A stretch of 64,000 nt of DNA from Eupeodes corollae (lineage: Eukaryota > Arthropoda > Insecta > Diptera > Syrphidae), in assembly GCF_945859685.1 (NCBI RefSeq), contig NC_079147.1, positions 189,765,174 to 189,829,173 of the forward strand. The letters run 5' to 3'. Each line of letters starts with the position of its first letter. Position 1 is the first letter of the stretch. Below, in pieces: positions 1 through 10,554 of the stretch. The notes beneath the pieces were generated by a model. It was not told where the DNA came from. It ran no database searches and saw only the letters and a program-made list of their open reading frames with translations. The position numbers and the translations under genes were made by a program.

Positions 1-169
1 ATCGTTTTGCTGCGTTTTTAAATATACTAAGTGAATCAATTTTCAACTCAATATTTCTTTTGTTTAGTAAGATTATTTTTAAAACATTTAACGATTGTAT
101 TATTATCTATGAATCTCGTAGCTTTGCCAATTTCCTTCGAGCTCTTTTCTTTGCAAAATCAGTTCCTTT

Positions 170-295
170 ATTTTGACATTATATTTTATTTCTGTTTCTC
201 CCGAGTTCGAAATAGTAGAAGCACTTTCTTTCGCAGTCTTTACAACATTATAATATTTATGGAACCATGCTTACTAGTTTTCTTAAATTTCTGAA
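170..295. repeat. short dispersed repeat, copy 1
   Basis: A stretch containing 'atttctgtttctcc', 'cgaaatag', 'agcactttc' and a pyrimidine-rich 'cagtctttacaa' recurs in recognisable form at about 57150-57250 ('atttctgtttccct', 'cgaaatag', 'agcactttc', 'cagtttg'). Both copies are non-coding. The second lies just beside a transposase remnant at 56720-57125, so this is probably terminal sequence of a DNA transposon. That assignment is inference from position only. Confidence 0.4.
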
Positions 296-406
296 TTCAC
301 AGAACTCAAAATGTTGGATGTGCGCGTCCCAAGGAAGCTCCGGTGGACATTTGAACAGAATAAAGTGTGATTTCACGGTGCGTTTTTTGAGCTTTGTGAC
401 AAAAGT

Positions 407-1066
407 GGAGAAAATGAGTTAAGTGGTCAGCAAGACCAAGTGTATGCTGTCATCAAAAAAAGACATTGAATAACTACGTCTATAAATATTTGACGTAGGT
501 AAGGACTTTGTCTATCTTTTGGACTTAGAATGTGATTGAGTAGTAGTAAATTCCTCTCTCGAGCATCAAAAGTCACCACCTACAAGACGATCATCATCTC
601 AGTGCTCATTTAAGTCGCTGAGGTTTGAGACCTGGCAAAGAAGCATGGAAGGGTCATATGTGGTTTCGTTTGAAGGAAAAATTCTTCGGGTTATTTTCAG
701 TCCCATTTGCATATATGGAGAGTGGAAGAGAAGATACCACCACGGAAACTGTACTGAATCTACAGCTTCTCTGGCTTGGTTAAAAGAATAAAAGTCTAAC
801 GACTTAGATGGCTGGGTCAGGTTGAGCGAATAGGCATCAACGCTCCAGCCCAGAAGGTTTTCGAATCCAATCCCGAATGAACTCTCAAAAGAAGGAGACC
901 GTGACTGCAGGTAGTGGCGAATGCAGGTAGGAGAGGACATCAACTAACTTGGCACGTGCAACTGGCGAAGTGGGGACCGAGCTGACTGGAGACGCATGTT
1001 GATTAAGGCTAAGGTCTGTTCCGCACTGGAGCCCCACATTAAGTAATTAAGTAAGTAAGTAATACA
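407..1066 (+). mobile_element. RTE-type LINE remnant, 3' end
   Basis: Decayed 3' part of the same RTE family that is full length at 31622-35112. The peptide echoes 'KCMLSSKKD' and 'VGKDFVYL' are readable, as are DNA matches to the C-terminal region ('gagaaa..attcttcgggt', 'ctcgagcat.aaa..tcacc'). It ends with the family's (TAAG)n tail at about 1043-1063. Many stops and frameshifts show an old copy. The long open frame on the opposite strand (599-943) is only an antisense shadow. Confidence 0.85.
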
Positions 1067-2878
1067 TTATTCATAATACCATCCCATCAGTGCCATCAAA
1101 ATGAATGTGATATTTCCAGCATTTTAGTTGAAATTTAAATTTGAAATACAATTCAAAATATGTATAATTAGAACCAATAAATTATTACCAATCAACCAAT
1201 TTACTCACAAAAATAAACCGATGAATTTTTTTGCTTTATCAAGATCACTTATAAAATATTAAATACATTTTTTGAATTTATAGTTTTAAAATCGATTGAC
1301 AACTTATTAATTGACGATAGACTGTCCGTCACCGTCGCAGTTGGCTTACCAATAGCAGTAGTAGATTATGGCAATGGACCATTGCAAGAGAGCTATTTAT
1401 GTCAATTGAATGTAAATTAAGTTGCTTTTTCCAGATTAAATGAGAAATAAAAAAACACAAACTAACTTAACCATTTAGCTATCGAAGTTATTAAAATTTA
1501 TAAAAGATTGGTTGCAGGTGCAGCTATAGCAGTTTAAGTATTTAACATTTCAAAACACCAACGACTTAGTGAAGCTTCAATGAAAAAAAATCAATCGATT
1601 CTATCTGTGATCATCAAATATGTATTGTAATGGTGGTGTTATTAAATCAAAAAATTGCGGTCTTTTAAACCGAATTGAGTATGAACAGACCATTACGTAA
1701 TGTTTATAGTTGTTTTTGTCCAGTTGATTATAATTAATAATGACTATAAAGACTTTAAAAGAGTGATGATGAGCCGTAAATTTTGTTTATTACTTGAAGA
1801 TATTAAGAATAATACATACATTTATTTAAATTGAATAACAAAATATATATGTATATATAGATAATATGCTGCTACAGGTAAGTTTTCTAGTTTATGTTTT
1901 GAATTTTGTTGTCCAACTGAATTTATCCATTTTGGGCTTAAATGGTCAGCAAATTGATATAATCATCAATGTTCAAGCTATGTTTGGAGTATAATGTGGT
2001 TGCAATATATCGCAGCCCCAACCACACACACACACCAAATTTAATATCAAACACAGACCTAATCAGATCAATGAATCTTTATGGCAGAGTTGCAATTTCG
2101 AGTGCGTGTTTTGAAAACTTAATCAATGGGGTAATGATCTGAAATGATATGATATGGATGCATTAGGTACTGAACATGGTTTTATTTTGTTTGTTTAACA
2201 AGCCTTGAAATATAAAGCTATATTTAATCTGAAAAGTTATCACTTCGAAAATATTTTTCCTGGCATTAAAGTTGCTAGCACGAGCTTTTCAAGCCCCCCG
2301 ATAGAGGTTAAAAGTGCATTTTTTAGAAGAGGTAAGTACTTTGTCAAATTCATGTTTCCGTGAGGCTCAAATTGCGAAGGGGTAACGAAAAGGATAGTAG
2401 TGAACCTTTAATGGCTGATTTAATTAGAACTTGTTAAAGTGCAAAATATGAGTTCGTTAGGCGGAATTTTTCTTAGGATGGTTATCGATGGACAATTGAT
2501 AATCGTGAAGTGATTCTTACACCTTAGACTACATTCTTGTCTGTGCGCACCTTAGTACGACTGGGATCGCGAGTATTGTTCACTTGCATATAATTCTTTG
2601 TTAACTAACTTACAGCTGATGCTTTATTTCGTCCAAAACGTTTCTTCAAAAAACGGGCTTTTATTTCGTGCAAACATTTTAAAACTTTCGGGGTATTTAA
2701 AGAATATATAAAATATCCAGACTCTTGAATTACATATTTCAACATAATTAAGAGTATTAACTTAAAATTTGTTATCTTAAACAAAGAACTTATACAAACA
2801 TTTTATAAGCTATGGGCGGAATAATCTTGCCTATCTCGCCATGACAAAATGGTAGTGCACTCAGTGAAAAGGAACTGG
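1067..2878. other. no gene recognised
   Basis: AT-rich sequence with only a short CA run at about 2022-2035. I see no conserved peptide on either strand, no tRNA-like fold and no inverted-repeat pair that I can support. Confidence 0.5.
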
Positions 2879-2959
2879 TTTCGGAGAGATCTCCAGATGA
2901 TAAGGCGGTCTTTAACCAATGAACTAAACAAAGATTTAGTATGTTCAAAAATGATTCTC

Positions 2960-3665
2960 TAATAGATTTCTGCAAAGTTTGTCAACAAGTCCTTTTACCG
3001 AATACTGTTTATCAAAAGCAGCAAAGTGTCTTACAAGACCCCAAATACAAAACTCACCAATAAAATCCCAGGAAGGAAAATGGATTGAAAAGCAGAAACA
3101 AAAAGCTGATCATCTATCCACGGCTTTTAATCTATTCCCAGCAAATGGCACTTGGGACTTGGGTCTTTACTGCGCAGTTACCTTCCTTCTTATGTTATCA
3201 ACCGACTCTTTAGAGAACGTAACAACTAACATTACTGGAAACTACAGCTCTACAAAATAGAAGCAGGTGTTCCGCAAGGAAGTGTACAAGGACCAACCTT
3301 GGCTTTTCTATTTAGAAGGGATATTCCAATGGATATAAACGCTATCATGGGTACGTTTGCTGATGATACTGCTTAATTGGTACTAGAAAGATCCCTTGCA
3401 TAGAATATGGAATGACTTTGAATGCAATGTTTAAATGGAAAGAGCACATTAAAAAGAAAAGAGGAGAGTTTTAATTACAGAAGGTTAATAGGAAAAACTC
3501 GGACCTCCCTATCCAGAATAAACTAATGTTATATAAAGAAATTCTTAGACCCGTTTGGATTTAAGGCATCAACTATGGTACAAGGAAAAAAGTGCCAAAC
3601 ACATTCAAAAATCACAAATATTAAAAATGGTGATCTGCGTCGTGGCCTTCAAATTGAAATGGTTA
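2960..3665 (+). mobile_element. jockey-clade LINE remnant (RT)
   Basis: Readable in several frames. A pre-RT segment with 'EGKWIEKQKQKADHLSTAF' (about 3085-3130) matches the usual region before the reverse transcriptase. It is followed by the RT box 'AGVPQGSVQGPTL' (about 3264-3302), the catalytic 'FADDTA' (about 3357-3375), and a post-RT segment with 'WKEHIKKKRGE' and 'LPIQNKLMLYKEILRPVW' (about 3435-3560). This order is typical of jockey ORF2. There is a stop right after FADDTA, further frameshifts, and material missing around 3255, so it is dead. Confidence 0.85.
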
Positions 3666-3756
3666 CAAAGATTAATTTAAACACGTTGTATCAAATGTTC
3701 AAAGATCGTAAAGTCATACCGACTTCGAAATGGAAACTGTCTTAAAAATAAACAGT

Positions 3757-4377
3757 CCTCATGTAAATGCTTTTTTCGTGGACTTAAAGGCGACTTTTGA
3801 TAAAATCTCCAGACAACTATTAATGCTATAGTTACGTGAAATGGGAGTCTCAACTTAAATTGTAAACCTGCTAGAGTGCATTAACACTGATACTCAAACA
3901 GCAGTGTGGTCAGGAAGGGAGTTATCGAAGTACTTCGAAACACTTCAGGGGTTGAAACAAGGATGCCTTTTATCGCCTTTACTTTTTGCTTTATATATAA
4001 ATGATCTACATGCGATTATTGAAGGAGGTCTTAATATCGACCTTTTGAATATAAGATTGTTGCTGTATGCTGACGACATGCTGATCTTAGCAGAGGATGT
4101 GGAGGTCTGGCAACGCATGATACAACGTTTTGAAGAGTACTGCGCCAATTGGAATCTCGAAGTGAATCTCTCAAAATCGGAAATTATGGTCTTTCGAAAT
4201 GATGGCAGGCTATCAAATAGGGAAAAGTGGAATTTTAACGGAGAAGAAATTCGGATAGTATCTCAGTTCACATATCTTGGTGATCTGCTCACTCCAAAGA
4301 TGAACTTTTTCAAGCATGTAGAGAAAAGAAATGCAGCAACGAAGAACAGATTAACGCGACATGGCATTGTTTTTTGA
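3757..4377 (+). mobile_element. non-LTR reverse transcriptase remnant
   Basis: RT palm of a second LINE family. 'FFVDLKATFDKISRQLL' (about 3770-3820, first catalytic Asp) is followed by two stops, then an open frame from 3904 with 'GLKQGCLLSPLLFALYIND' and 'LLYADDMLILAED' (catalytic YADD, about 4062-4100), then 'NLEVNLSKSEIMVF' and 'FTYLGDLLTP'. It resembles the LINE at 36560-38955 in box wording, so both probably belong to one family. I do not assign the clade. It lies directly after the jockey remnant and directly before a minisatellite. Confidence 0.85.
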
Positions 4378-4435
4378 GTAAGCAGAATATCAACCTCAGT
4401 TCACTGAACCAAAAAGGTACATAATATCAATAAAA

Positions 4436-4985
4436 TAGTTTATTGTCCCAATACACTTTTTAATTGAAATTCGTCCAACTAACAAGTTTGTTGGTACAAT
4501 AAACTCCTGTTTATTGAATTATTTTTTCCCTTAAAATTTAATAAACTGTTAAATGATTCCTTTAAACAGTTAGTTAAAATACAATTTTGGAACAATAAAC
4601 GATTTATTGGGACAATAAACGATTAATTGAGACAATAAGCGGTTAGTTGAAATAAAAGGCAAAGCTAAAAATTGAGTTGTTTGGCACAATAAACTTGTTT
4701 ATAATAAACAATACAATAAACCCGTTTATTGGCACAATAAACTCGTTAATCGGCGCAATTCAAACGTTTATGTGCGCAATAAACTCGTTATTGCTCATTT
4801 AACTTATTTATTGGCTCAATAAACTTATTTATTGTCCCAATTAACTCCGTTTATTGGCTCAATAAACGTATTTATTGGCACAATTAACTCCTTTTATTGG
4901 TAGGATAAATGAGTTTATTGGAGCAATGAACTCTGTTTATTGGCGCAATGAACTCTGTTTATTGGCGCAATGAACTCGTTTAATT
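4436..4985. repeat. palindromic minisatellite, TTTATTG-n-CAATAAA units
   Basis: About 550 bp of degenerate units, roughly 21-26 bp each. The core reads TTTATTG, 2-4 variable bases (often GCA, GCG or TCC), CAATAAA, then ACTC or ACG. The two 7-bp arms are reverse complements, so each unit can form a small hairpin on either strand. The most regular units lie at about 4710-4980, including near-identical neighbours ending 'caatgaactctg'. Units degrade towards the 5' side. There is no coding potential. Confidence 0.85.
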
Positions 4986-4989
4986 AAAT

Positions 4990-5365
4990 AAATTTAACAA
5001 AAGTTGTTAAAAATTGATTTTCGACCCAAATATCTTTTCAACAATTTGAGATAATGGCTTCTTACTAGTTTTATCTTATAAGAAATATTGTTTTCAACAT
5101 TCGACAACATTTTGAGAAAAATCGAATTGACAGTTTTTTTACAAAAAACAAAAACCTAAAAAAAAAAAAATACTAAAACTTGGTAAAAATTTTCTTTCGA
5201 CTCAAATAGCTTTTCAAAAATTAAAAATATTGGTTTCAAACTCATCTTTCACAGAAAATATTTTTTCAGTAATTTTTGTATAAAAATGCAACAGTCCGTT
5301 TTTTCATAAAAAATAAAATCTACAAAAAATAGTACTTAAATTTGGTAAAAATTGATACATATAGA
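4990..5365 (+). repeat. AT-rich 174-bp-unit dispersed repeat, copy A (truncated)
   Basis: Shares with the copies at 10555-11570, 26040-26940, 46310-48015 and 60045-61460 the phrases 'aaaaatcgaattgacag', 'ggtaaaaattgattttcgac', 'ttataagaaatattgttttc' and 'caacagtccgttttttcat'. It stops at about 5365, exactly where the 3' end of the neighbouring LINE begins, so that LINE appears to have truncated it or inserted into it. Confidence 0.8.
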
Positions 5366-6425
5366 CAAGGTTAGGTAAGGTTAGGTTATAGTGGCTGTCC
5401 AAGATGGAAACGGACACACTTAGGCCAGTTTAATGGCCCATTGTGATACCACATAAATCTTGAGGCTTCCTCTTAAACTCAATGGAACCAGTTGGAGTCC
5501 CTTACGAAACGTGAGAGGCTGACTATACCGATATGATTTAGATCGTTAAAGAAGAATTCTCCTAGGTAATTCTTGCGTTTTCGAGCTAGAGCAGGGCATG
5601 TGCAGAGAAGATGTAGAACCGTTTCTTCCTCTTCCTCTTCCTCGTCCATACAGCTTCTGCAAAAGTCATTTGAGAATACTCCTAGTCTCGTGGCGTGCTT
5701 TCCTATTAGACAGTGTCCGGTTATGACACCTATTATCGAGCTTATATGCGATCGGCTCAGAGAGAGCAAGCACCTTGAACGTTTTAAATCCAGTGTTGGC
5801 CAGATGTTTTTTGTGGCTTGACACGTGGGGATGTTGGTCCACCTGGTGCCTGCCCTCCTCGCAGCGTCTTGCATTAGTAGCAGTTTACAAGTAGCGATTG
5901 GTATGCCAGTACTTGCCAAATGTGGTAGGATGGGATGTACTGTACCGTTCCTGGCGAGTTCATCTGCCTTACAGTTACCTGGAATGTCTCTATGGCCCGG
6001 CACCCAGCAAAGGTGAATATTAAACTGCTGCGCCATCTCCATTAGAGATGCTCGACAGTTATGGACTGTTATAGAGTTTGTAGAGACAGAGTCCAGAGAT
6101 TTGATAGCGGCCTGGCTATCGGAGAAAATACGGATATCAGATGTTGATATCACGTTTTCTTTGAGCCAAGACAAGACTTCCTTAATCGCCAAAAGTTCCA
6201 CCTGGAACACGCTACAATGATTGGGAAGGCGGAATGAGAGACTTAATTTCAGTCGTTCAGAGTACACACCACCACCAACCCCTTCTTTGGTTTTTGAGCC
6301 ATCTGTGTAAAGATAAGTTTGGAAGATGACCCCAATGCTGGCCGAAAAAACAGTTGTATTTTTGGATGCATGGCTGTGTTAAAAAGTAAAATTTCTGTAT
6401 GTGGGACGACACACCAACCCACTTA
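5366..6425 (-). mobile_element. RNase H-bearing LINE, 3' part, largely intact frame
   Basis: Reading the minus strand, an uninterrupted frame from about 6330 to 5479 begins with 'YTDGSKTKEG' and continues with 'VFQVELLAIKEVLSWL', 'IRIFSDSQAAIKSL' and 'CWVPGHRDIPGNCKADELA'. The four acidic residues expected of RNase HI (Asp in TDGS, Glu in VELLA, Asp in SDSQ, Asp in ADELA) and the VPGH histidine are all present. Downstream is a Cys-rich C-terminus, 'FCRSCMDEEEEEEETVLHL' and 'CTCPALARKR', typical of R1/LOA/I-type LINEs. Weak ORF matches reach to about 6425 in other frames. The element ends at 5366-5395 with repeated CCTAACCTTA-like sequence. The RT domain is missing. Confidence 0.88.
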
Positions 6426-6429
6426 AGGG

Positions 6430-6905
6430 TCATCACCTGATAATGCATCTTCAAAAAATAATCGTTTATTGTGGAATTTGGGCCTACAGCGGCGTTATTG
6501 ATCCGTAATTTTTTGAAAACGACGTTAGTGAGGCAGTCAACGTCAATAACGAGCGCTATACATAGCGATGATAACTAATTTCTTAGAGTCCAAATAGAAC
6601 CATATGTACCAAGGACGACGCTACATGCCACACAACAAGCGCCACGATTAACATTTTGCATCAACGATTTAAGCGTAAGGTTATCACTTTCATATCATGC
6701 GATTTTCCTGTAGGGTTTCGTGAAGTCGCAGTTAAATGCAAATAAACCATTATCGACCGATGTCTTAAAGGTAAACAAAACATAACACATAACGCTCAAA
6801 TTTAACCGGACCTATAAGGAAGAGTCAATGAAAATTAGAAAACTCGGATCCGTGCTACGGTAAGATTCCGAGGTGGGCATTTGTGTCATATTTTACACTT
6901 AATAG
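6430..6905 (+). mobile_element. Tc1/mariner-superfamily transposase remnant (copy 1)
   Basis: In mixed frames: 'MHLQKIIVYCGIWAYSGVID' (compare HPEKVTVWCGLWAGGIIGP at 61.6 kb), 'FFENDVSEAVNVNNERY', a remnant of the DDE-core phrase 'DGATCHT' near 6625, 'GFVKSQLNANK' and a C-terminal 'RGGHLCHI' near 6870-6890. The order matches the catalytic half of Tc1/mariner-type transposases of insects. Several stops and frameshifts make it dead. It abuts the RNase H LINE head to head. Confidence 0.75.
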
Positions 6906-9298
6906 CATCCAATCACCTTTAAAAAAAAATATAATTTTGTTAATACCTCACACACAGCTTGTTGTATTCCCTTTCAACATCTTCCCGCCTAATCATTTGG
7001 TTCGTGATTCCAAGTTGGCAGCACTGACATTTGACACCTTTCAAACTAAAATGATATCATGATAATATAAATATTATAGTTTAAAAATCGGGCAACAAGT
7101 TGAAATTATTTCAACTTTCCTCAAAAGTGGTGATTCGATAATAGCCATACTTTTCACGCACTACACGATTAAAGTTTATATAATGGACCAACTATTACCG
7201 CAATCGTTAAAATAGTAAGCGCCTTTAAAAAGAGTGAAAGCTTTACTGATATCGTAATTTTTGCTGATCATCCGGATTTTTTACTCCTGGCCTGGCATTC
7301 TCAACAACTAAATTTGCAGTTTTTTAAGGCTGGCGATTTAAAATTATGGTTTAAACGATATTTGTTTTCTTGTTTTTTTGATTTAAGTAGTTTTCTGGTT
7401 TTGGCAACATGAACTGTATACAATAATCTCCAAGCTCTTTACTCTTTGAAATGCAACATTACTTAAGTTATGATGGCCCTTAATGTGCGTCTCGATTATG
7501 TTATTTATTGGCAGTCCAAGCTCTATGAAGAAATAACTATATTTTCGAAACCGAAACAATTTTAACAATTTAAATGTATTATCAAATTTGTTGTCCTATT
7601 ATCTTGAATGCAATTAAAATGTATTCAAGTTGAAGAAAAAATCTTCTAAGAATGCATAACATGCAGATTAACTCACCTGGCATTTTAATTATTCGAGAAC
7701 AAAATAAAAACAGCTACACCCATACAACTTTCAATTTCTGTTTTAATTAAGTCTCAATCAAATTATGTATATTAAAGTGAAACTGGTCAATTAATTATTT
7801 TCACTTTATTACATTTATTATCTATTAATAGGTATACATATTCATCATTTTGCAAAATGTATTTTATAAAACTTATAATAAATTAAGAAGTGTTTTCAAA
7901 AACTTACTTAAAACCTGCATTTAAATATGCAACTACTATTTAAACATATTAAAATCCACCTTCTTGTCTATTTAAGCTCTGTCTTGTCAAATTTAATTAT
8001 TACTAAATTTATGGGATTCCACAAACCCGACTTATTCCTGTCAAAGGGTTATGACTACACATAGCTCTATAGCATCATCATCACTTAAGTGCTTCTACAA
8101 TAATATAATGCTACTCTTCTGAGGTGTGATGATTTTCATCATGTAGCAACAAATTGCATCTTCTACTCGTACATGGATAATTATCTACATTCTATAATTT
8201 TTGTTAAATAATAATTAATGCAATTGCAATCAACATCTGGTCGATCAGATGGGCAATTAGTGGTTCTTTCTATATCAAGTCAGTTCGAGTGAGACAAGTT
8301 TGTTGCAGCAACCAGCAACCAGTCAGCAGCGATGAGTTCAGACCACTTTGCCACCTGATCTTATAGTTGGATTAACATTAGCATAGATATTTTATACAGA
8401 TATTCAAAGATAGACTTATCTCATATGTTAAGTGCCTTAAGAAAATTGTCGGTCTTTTCTACATCATAAAGAAGATAATAAATGATGGTGAAGTGTGGCA
8501 GTGAGTTGGATGTTTGATGAAGCAAATGAGTGTTCTTGATGTTCTATTAGGTTTTTCCAGAGCATTGAATTTTACTTGAGATCAGTGGAAATTATAAAAC
8601 TGCAATATTATGACATTTTTGAATTTTTACGGATTAATGAAGAATAGCTTGTTTATGTTTAACAAGTGTATTCAATGTCTTGGTCATTAGTTTTTAATCG
8701 ATGTACTTGTAATTAAATGTAATTGCATTTTATTATGAATTTTTTAACTAAATATTTATTTATTTAATGTTGTTTAGTACATCAACCGTAACAACTGTTA
8801 ATGTGGTAAAGGGTCTTCCAAGAGGACATAGTGAACTTTGATTGATGCTATTACCAATTTTGTTCGAACTGAGGAAAGGATAAGAGTTCACAACGTTTGC
8901 AAATAGTAATACTGTTTTTTTTTCAGAATATTTGTCCCATACTTTTAAAGTGTCTCCATAAACTTTCAAACGAGAAGAGTATTTGCAGTAAGGTGAATCT
9001 TCCCTCCTTCGCAAATTCAGACTATAAATTAGCGAATTTTATGTCGTAACTTTGGCGTGCACCTCAACATAATTTAACTTACCCAATTGCTGAAAGATTG
9101 AAAATTAAAGATTAGAACATGTGTTTTTATTGGATTAGTTTTTAGGGTATTTGGCAACAATTAAAATATGGTTAATTTTAGTGGGACTATTCATAAATTA
9201 ACAAAAATGAAAGTTCTGGAATTAATAAAGCATTTTTTTTAGTAAGGTAAAATCTACAATCTTAAGCTTCTTTTTGATTCGAACCATGAAAAATGTAA
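6906..9298. other. no gene recognised; possible 5' exon or promoter at 8280
   Basis: About 2.4 kb of AT-rich sequence without recognisable peptides. The only locally unusual spot is 8280-8355. There a TCAGTT initiator-like hexamer is followed by a less AT-rich leader (repeated CAGCAACCAG) and an ATG at 8332 that opens only eight codons. It could be a transcription start with a short leader, but I see no downstream exon to support a gene. Confidence 0.3.
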
Positions 9299-9724
9299 AG
9301 CCTAGTACGCTGCTGATGCGAAACGAAATTTTTCGGTGGTCTCCAAGTGTAGAGCGAAATTAAAACGAAAACCACAACGGAAAAATATTTGTGTAGAGTT
9401 CTGTCAGCTGTGGAAAACAAAAAACAAAAACACCGAAAGTCACGAGTAAACAATTTTCAATTTTGATTTTCAAACAATTTTTTCCAATAAATAAATTAAA
9501 CGTCAAAATTTCGCAAGCAATTAATATACCGGGCAATTAAATTGAGAACGAAAAGAGTGGAGAATTGTACCAAAAAATCTAGTACAGCTATCCACTAAAA
9601 TGACACATTTCGTTGTTCAGCAGCGTACTGAAAAACGAAAAGCACAGCGAAATTTTTCGTTTATGATTTCGTCATGTCATTTTTGTATGGGAAATTTCGT
9701 TTCGCATCAGCAGCGTACTAGGCT
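9299..9724. mobile_element. MITE with ~33-bp inverted repeats and TAA duplication
   Basis: The left end (9299 onward) starts AGCCTAGTACGCTGCTGATG and continues CGAAACGAAATTT. The right end (to 9724) is the exact reverse complement over about 33 bp. TAA flanks both sides (9296-9298 and 9725-9727), the size and type of duplication made by PIF/Harbinger-type elements. The interior has no coding frame but repeats pieces of the terminus, e.g. 'cagcagcgtact' at about 9616. The ends are perfectly preserved, which suggests a young copy. Confidence 0.88.
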
Positions 9725-9947
9725 TAAATTATAATAGTTTTAAGATCTCGAAAAAATAATTTAATGATCAAAATCAAAGCAATCAGTTAAAAATTCAAAA
9801 CAAAACATTTTCGGAATTCAGTTAGACAATTTTAGAGCCAGTTTAACTTTTGCACTGGTGCAGTCATCGGTCCATACAATGGGTGTTTTTTTAGAAGTAC
9901 ATAATGAAACAAAGAGGTTTTTTTTTAATAATGATATATGCATAATA

Positions 9948-10505
9948 CGAGGGGCGTTCAATATATTCTTGGTATCGATATGAAGGAAAATGCGAATTCA
10001 ATTTAAATTGTTTTTATTTTTCAATATAATCTCCAAACATCATCAAAACATCAATGCATTTGTTACATCTTGAGATAAGCTTTTTTAAACCTTCAAAAAA
10101 ATAAGTTTCCTCTTTCCCTACAAAATACCCATTTATTGCCGACTTGAGTTCTTCATCATCCGAAAATCTTTTTCCACGAAGACATTTTTTCAAATCCGGA
10201 AACAGGAAGTAATCACAAGGGCAAGGTCTGGACTACAGGGTGGATGTTGAATTTCTTCAAAACCACAATCTCGCACAGCAGCCTTGGAAACTCGCGCCGT
10301 GTGAACAGGAGCGTTGTCATGAAGAAGCAACACACCCGCTGCGAGTTTACCCCGTCTTTTCCTTTTAATTTCCTCCCGCAAATTATGCAAAGTGGAAGCG
10401 TAGGATTTGGCGTTGATGGTTTCACCTTTTTTTTGTACTCAATGAGTAAGATTCCCTTTGAGTCCCAAAAAACTGTGGCCATGAGCTTCCCGGCCGACGG
10501 AGTGA
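9948..10505 (-). mobile_element. mariner transposase remnant, C-terminal part
   Basis: The minus strand reads 'NLREEIKRKRRGKLAAGVLL', 'LHDNAPVHTARVSKAAVRDC' and 'GFEEIQHPPCSPDLA' (second catalytic Asp in HDNAPVH and third in SPDLA, the DD34D layout of mariner). After a frameshift near 10215 it continues 'CDYFLFPDLKKCLRGKRFSD' and ends near 10000 with 'KCIDVLMMFGDYIEK'. The 3' terminus is at 9948, after a TA, starting CGAGGGGCGTTCAATA, a plausible mariner inverted end. The 5' half is missing, cut at about 10505. Confidence 0.9.
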
Positions 10506-10554
10506 CTTATATATGCTTAAATCGAAAAATAATCTTCTGATATTATTATTAACT

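Noticed and set aside
599..943. 115-codon open frame on the minus strand
   Set aside because: It lies antisense to the decayed RTE C-terminal region and has no protein resemblance. Antisense open frames recur over the other RTE copies too (e.g. 33105-33464, 34037-34462).
4436..4985. Regularly spaced repeats resembling a CRISPR array
   Set aside because: Units are contiguous and degenerate without unique spacers, and the genome is eukaryotic. It is a minisatellite.
5366..5395. TTAGG-like sequence resembling insect telomere repeats
   Set aside because: Only a few degenerate units, and they coincide with the 3' tail of the RNase H LINE. A LINE tail explains them without a telomere remnant.
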